From Amycolatopsis echigonensis (GTDB lineage Bacteria; Actinomycetota; Actinomycetes; Mycobacteriales; Pseudonocardiaceae): 64,000 nucleotides of DNA. A program made the translations under genes and the position numbers. The stretch lies in NCBI RefSeq assembly GCF_014174495.1, contig NZ_JACJHR010000021.1, forward strand, positions 1 through 64,000, given 5' to 3'. Shown piece after piece: positions 60,538 to 64,000 of the stretch (its first letter is position 1; the number at the start of each line of letters is the position of its first letter). The notes beneath the pieces were generated by a model. That model made no database searches and was not told where the DNA came from. It saw only the letters and a program-made list of their open reading frames with translations.

Positions 60538-60903
60538 TCAGCTCACGGACCACCAATGCGACTGCTTCGGCGCGGATTCGGTGTAGCGGATCGTTTCCAC
60601 TTCGTCGACCACGATCAGGCCGCTGATTTCGAGGTCGTCCAATTCGGACAGGAACGCCCGGATCTTCTCTTCGGAGTCCACGATCAGCACCAGCAGCGGC
60701 AGGTGCTCGCTCAGCCGGAACACGTGCTGGGTGTGGATCCGCGACGACACGCCGTAACCCTCGAAGCCGCGCAGGACGCTCGCGCCCGCGAGACCGGCCT
60801 TGTGCGCCCGGTGCACGATTTCCACGTATGTCGGCTTGTGGTGCCAGATGTCGCCGTCGCCGAGGAAGATCGACAGTCGCAGCGCCCTTTTGGTGATCTT
60901 CAC
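60538..60903 (-). CDS. DUF190 protein, first gene after the fluoride riboswitch
   Basis: The 121-residue protein (LRLSIFLGDGDIWHHKPTYV; AGLAGASVLRGFEGYGVSSR) is a DUF190 paralogue of the one at 59527. GTG 60903 has AGGAGG, part of which can pair with the riboswitch 3' side. Being first behind the switch makes it part of the fluoride response, perhaps as a channel regulator; the ligand is unknown. Confidence 0.88.
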   Translation of the reverse strand: MKITKRALRLSIFLGDGDIWHHKPTYVEIVHRAHKAGLAGASVLRGFEGYGVSSRIHTQHVFRLSEHLPLLVLIVDSEEKIRAFLSELDDLEISGLIVVDEVETIRYTESAPKQSHWWSVS

Positions 60904-61274
60904 AGCGGTCCTCCTGGTCCGGCGCGGCAAGCATCGGCCAGGAAGCCATCAGCCTCGGCGGAGGCGGTTCGGGCACACACGAGCCCCGGCGGGATCCATC
61001 GCCGCGTCCAGTACAACCGCTCGGGGACCCGGCGGTCAAGAACCCATCCGGGTCCGCGGCGGCGCACGGGCTTGCGCGACGTCGCCGTGGTGGTCACACT
61101 GGGAACACAGGCGATGGGGCTCGCCTTAACCGCGGATCCTCCGCTAATGGCCTCTACCGCACCACCTTCGTGTTCGCACGCTGGCAGGCCGGTAGAGGAG
61201 GTCCGGGTGGACGAGGATTCCGAAGGCTCCGCAGTCCCCGATCATCAGCTCGCTCCCCGGCTCGGGGAGCGATC
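60904..61274. promoter_or_regulatory. Divergent leader between fluoride operon and hyc operon
   Basis: These 371 bases hold the fluoride riboswitch (60938-61005) on the minus strand and must contain promoters for both directions. No gene is supported in it, and no clear -35/-10 pair is assigned. Confidence 0.6.
60938..61005 (-). ncRNA. Fluoride riboswitch (crcB motif)
   Basis: Read leftward the RNA has GGCGAUGG, CCCGCCG, an inserted hairpin, GAACCGCCUC, GAGGCUGAUGGC and UUCC in the order of the crcB motif. P1 CGGCG/CGCCG and P3 GCCUC/GAGGC pair perfectly, and the conserved GAUGG and CUGAUGG blocks are present. The 3' UUCCUGG can pair with CCAGGAGG covering the ribosome site before 60903, so translation may be blocked without fluoride. 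The long J1/3 hairpin is a variation. Confidence 0.88.
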
Positions 61275-62237
61275 GTGAACCCGCCGGTGCCGATCCCGCT
61301 CGTGCAGCTGGCGCAGGCGCTGACTGTGCTGGTCGCCGCGCCCGGGGTGTCCGGCGTGATCGCGCGGGTGGAATCGCGGCTGCAGGGACGGCGCGGCACC
61401 CGCTTGCTCCAGCCGTACTACGACCTGGGCAAACTGTTCCGCAAGGAATCCCTGGCTCCGAACGGAGCGAGCTGGGTCTTCCTGGTCGCCCCGATCGGCG
61501 CGATGGCGTGCTACCTGACCGTGCCGCTGCTGATCCCGGTGCTCACCACGTTCCCGTTGCCGCTGGGGTACATGGGCGACATCCTCGGCGGCGGGTTCGT
61601 GCTGGCGCTCGCCAGCTTCGCGGTCGCGGTGGCCGCTGCCGAAACCGGTTCGCCCTACGCGCAATTGGGAGCCAGCCGGACCAAAACCTTCGGCGCGATC
61701 ACCGAACCGGTGGTGTTGTTCGTGGTCTTCACCGTCGCGCTGGTGACCGGAACCGACCTTCCGTACGCGCTGGCCGAAACCGTCCGGTCCTCGGCCGAGC
61801 AGATCGTGCGTCCGGCGCACCTGCTCGCCGCGGCCGCGCTGCTGCTGGTGATCCTGGCCGAAACCGGCAGGATCCCGGTAGAAACGCACACCGGGACCAA
61901 CGAGTTCGGCATGATCGAGGAAGCCCGGGCGTTCGAGCACTCCGGCCCGTACCTGGCGATGCTGCGCTGGGGATCGGCGATGAAGCAGCTGATCCTCTTC
62001 ACCATCCTGATCAACGTGTTCATCGCCCCGTGGGGGCTGGCCGCCACGCCCGGGATCGGGAACGTGGCGCTCGCGATCGCGGCGCTGCTGGGCAAATGCG
62101 CGGTGCTCGGCGTCCTGATCGCGGTGATCGACAACTCGTTCGCGAAGCTGCGGCTGTTCAAGATCACCGAGTTCGTCGCGGCGGCGTTCCTGCTCGCGGT
62201 GCTGGCCGTGTTCACCCTCTACTTCGGAGGCGGCTGA
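61275..62237 (+). CDS. hycD: HycD/HyfC-like NuoH-type membrane subunit
   Basis: The 320-residue integral membrane protein resembles complex I subunit NuoH and formate hydrogenlyase HycD: GRRGTRLLQPYYDLGKLFRK near the start, GYMGDILGGGFVLALASFAV, and the conserved loop ETGRIPVETHTGTNEFGMIE. In group-4 hydrogenase-like complexes it couples electron transfer to ion movement. GTG 61275 has GGGGAG. The order hycD, hycP, hycQ matches the mycobacterial Rv0084-Rv0086 type locus. Confidence 0.88.
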   Translation: MNPPVPIPLVQLAQALTVLVAAPGVSGVIARVESRLQGRRGTRLLQPYYDLGKLFRKESLAPNGASWVFLVAPIGAMACYLTVPLLIPVLTTFPLPLGYMGDILGGGFVLALASFAVAVAAAETGSPYAQLGASRTKTFGAITEPVVLFVVFTVALVTGTDLPYALAETVRSSAEQIVRPAHLLAAAALLLVILAETGRIPVETHTGTNEFGMIEEARAFEHSGPYLAMLRWGSAMKQLILFTILINVFIAPWGLAATPGIGNVALAIAALLGKCAVLGVLIAVIDNSFAKLRLFKITEFVAAAFLLAVLAVFTLYFGGG

Positions 62238-62929
62238 TGAACGTCCTGGCCGCGGACCCCGCCGCCGTCGCGCCGCCCGGAGTGTATGCCGGAGTGGCGA
62301 ACGGGCTGGCGGTGCTGGTGCTGCTGACCGAGTTCGCGATGCTGCGGACCGCGTTGCTGCGCGCGCAAGTCCGGGTGTATGCCGCGCAGTCGCTGCTGGT
62401 GTCCCTGCTCGCGGTGGTCGTCGCGGTCGTGCGGGACGTGCCGGAGCTGTACGCCCTGGCGGCGTTGTCCTTGGCGCTCAAGGTGATCGTCGTGCCGTGG
62501 CTGGTGCTGCGGATGCTGCGCACGGCGGGCACCGAGATCGCCGGCAGCGGCGCGCTCGGCGTGGCCAGCGAGGTGCTGCTGGCGGTCGCGGTGGCGGCGT
62601 TCGGGTTCTTCGCGACCGGGCGCTTCCAAGTCACCAGCCCCGCGCTCCCGGAAACCGCGCTCGCGCTGTCGGTCGCGGTGATCCTGGTGGCGTTCGTGCT
62701 GATGATCGTGCGCCGTGACGTGGTCTCGCAGGCGATCGGGTTTTTCTCGCTGGAGAACGGAGTTTCCCTGGCCAGTCTCGTGGTCGCTGCCGGGATGCCG
62801 TTGATCCTCGAGGTGGCGTTCCTGTTCGACCTGCTGGTCGCGGTGGTCGTGTTCGGGGTGCTCATGCAGGTCCACCACCGCCGATCGGAATCGCTGTCCA
62901 CCCGCGACCTCACGAAGCTGAGGGGGTGA
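62237..62929 (+). CDS. hycP: HycP/HyfE-like small membrane subunit
   Basis: The 230-residue protein has about seven helices and a NuoK-like segment (QAIGFFSLENGVSLASLVVA). It matches HyfE/HycP subunits of hydrogenase-4-type complexes. ATG 62237 overlaps the hycD stop (TGATG). It lies 4 bases before hycQ, confirming one operon. Confidence 0.82.
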   Translation: MNVLAADPAAVAPPGVYAGVANGLAVLVLLTEFAMLRTALLRAQVRVYAAQSLLVSLLAVVVAVVRDVPELYALAALSLALKVIVVPWLVLRMLRTAGTEIAGSGALGVASEVLLAVAVAAFGFFATGRFQVTSPALPETALALSVAVILVAFVLMIVRRDVVSQAIGFFSLENGVSLASLVVAAGMPLILEVAFLFDLLVAVVVFGVLMQVHHRRSESLSTRDLTKLRG

Positions 62930-62933
62930 GGCT

Positions 62934-64000
62934 ATGCCGGTCGTCCTCGTCCTGCTGACCGCTCTCCCGCTGGTGTCCGCCCTTGGCGCGCTCCCGGCCC
63001 GCGTCCGGGCGAGCGAGACGCTGAGCCTGCTCACCGCGCTGGCTAGCCTCGGCCTCGCCGTCGTGCTGGTGCCCGCGGTCGTGCGCGGGCCGGTGCAGTT
63101 CGGGATCCTCCGGGCCGACGCGGTGTCGGTCGTGTTCCTGCTCGGCACCACTTTCCTCTACGCCGCGACCGCGGTGTACTCGATCGGCTATCTCCAGTCC
63201 GAACGCGACCGTCCGGGATTCGCCCGCTACGCCCGGAGATTCCACATCGGACTGAACCTGTTCGCCTGGTCGATGATGTGCGCGCCGCTCATGGACGGCC
63301 TCGCCCTGCTGTGGATCGCGGTGGAGATCACCACCGTCGTGTCGGCGCTGCTGGTGGCGCTGGACGACACCGACAACGCCGCCGAAGCCGCGTGGAAGTA
63401 CGTGCTGCTCGCCTCCGCCGGTCTAGGCATCGGGCTGCTCGCCACGATTGTCATGTACTACGCCGGCTCCACCGTCCTCGGCTCGTCCTACGACGTCGCG
63501 TTCGCGCCCCTGCTCACCGCCGGGAAAACCTTGCCGCACAACGCCGTTCAGCTGGCGTTCGTGCTCGCCGTCGTCGGGTTCGGCACCAAGGTCGGGCTCT
63601 TCCCGGTGCACACCTGGCTGCCGGACGCGCATTCCGAGGCGCCGACGCCGGTCTCGGCGATGCTGTCCGGCTCGCTGCTCGCGGTGAGCTTCTACGCGGT
63701 GCTGCGCTATTACCAGGTCGCCGCCGGCACGCTCGGCTCCGGCTTCCCCCCGAACGGTGCTGCTCGTGTTCGGCGTCCTCACCCTGCTGCTGGCCGCGCT
63801 GTACCTGCTGGAGCAACGCGACCTCAAACGGCTGCTGGCCTACTCCAGCGTCGAGCACATGGGCATCCTCACGATCGGCATCGGGCTCGGCGCGCCCTTG
63901 GCACTCGCCGGAGTCCTGCTGCACGTGGTCGCCCACGCCGCGGCGAAAGGCAACGCCTTCTTCGGCGCCGGGGTGCTGGTCCGCAAGTACGGCACCAAGG
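62934..64000 (+). CDS. hycQ: HycQ/HyfF-like antiporter subunit, partial, with apparent frameshift
   Basis: The NuoL/M-type ion-translocating subunit has helices from residue 5 on, LLWIAVEITTVVSALLVALD, and GTKVGLFPVHTWLPDAHSEA, the antiporter core. At a run of six C (63746-63751) the frame changes: LLVFGVLTLLLAALYLLEQR and LKRLLAYSSVEHMGI are in the next frame, as if one C were extra. The gene runs past the window end. Homopolymer context makes a sequence error likely. Confidence 0.8.
   Translation, partial: MPVVLVLLTALPLVSALGALPARVRASETLSLLTALASLGLAVVLVPAVVRGPVQFGILRADAVSVVFLLGTTFLYAATAVYSIGYLQSERDRPGFARYARRFHIGLNLFAWSMMCAPLMDGLALLWIAVEITTVVSALLVALDDTDNAAEAAWKYVLLASAGLGIGLLATIVMYYAGSTVLGSSYDVAFAPLLTAGKTLPHNAVQLAFVLAVVGFGTKVGLFPVHTWLPDAHSEAPTPVSAMLSGSLLAVSFYAVLRYYQVAAGTLGSGFPPNGAARVRRPHPAAGRAVPAGATRPQTAAGLLQRRAHGHPHDRHRARRALGTRRSPAARGRPRRGERQRLLRRRGAGPQVRHQ

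Noticed and set aside
1..64000. tRNA genes or tRNA-type attachment sites
   Set aside because: I looked for T-arm sequences with a matching acceptor stem and found none, nor an integrase gene. Element borders are not placed.

Overview
The window is GC-rich DNA from an actinomycete, most likely a filamentous one (Pseudonocardiaceae or Streptomyces type). This rests on base composition, frequent GTG starts, ATGA/GTGA stop-start overlaps, regulators of the DUF5753, DUF6879 and MAB_1171c families, and arsenate reductases of the mycothiol-using kind. The left 43 kb reads as accessory or mobile DNA (integrative conjugative element or large plasmid). The right 20 kb is a metal, metalloid and halide resistance block that ends in an energy-conserving membrane complex. 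No integrase, tRNA, rRNA, complete IS element or CRISPR array was found.

1-11 kb: a conjugation-like module on the + strand (TraG/VirD4-like coupling ATPase, replication-relaxation protein, two-domain peptidoglycan hydrolase), a small HTH gene, an unrecognised protein with a candidate amyloid/effector-type C-terminal motif, and a leftward set of plasmid-type genes (DUF3560, DUF932, a Cys-rich acidic protein and small proteins). 11.0-12.6 kb is a non-coding stretch with palindromes and three 34-bp tandem repeats, a candidate origin or transfer region.

12.6-26.9 kb: a Tad/Flp-type pilus locus in a leftward run of overlapping genes (lipoprotein, secreted protein, CpaB-like, CpaE-like pseudo-ATPase, TadA, TadB, TadC, pilin, two TadE, a TadG-like gene, two accessory genes, and a membrane LysM-BTAD regulator). 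A decayed copy of the regulator's 3' end follows it, and the prepilin peptidase is divergent upstream.

27-43 kb: small regulators and enzymes. The most striking unit is a coupled radical-SAM / DEDDh exonuclease / dTMP-kinase operon behind a small protein / DUF6879 / XRE triad. GAGCAAC-GTTGCTC half-sites lie upstream of both units, which suggests one regulon. Next come a chain of small HTH and Cys-rich proteins (one frameshifted), two XRE-type regulators, an HxlR regulator, a GGDEF protein, and an XRE / ImmA-IrrE / MAB_1171c / FAD-monooxygenase operon.

44-58 kb: arsenic resistance in two blocks. One has an ArsR-ArsN fusion divergent from a flavoprotein, an MFS carrier and an ArsO-like flavoprotein. 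The other has acr3, two arsC and an arsR. A broken DUF4238 gene sits between convergent arsO and arsR, flanked by a perfect 23-bp direct repeat. A ChrB-like protein, a second MFS carrier and a PH-like protein follow.

58-64 kb: two CrcB fluoride channels and two DUF190 proteins run leftward behind a clear fluoride riboswitch. Divergent from them are hycD, hycP and hycQ homologues of a group-4 hydrogenase-like complex, with hycQ running off the end. Four genes carry apparent single frameshifts at short G/C runs, so sequence errors and true decay cannot be separated from this sequence alone.
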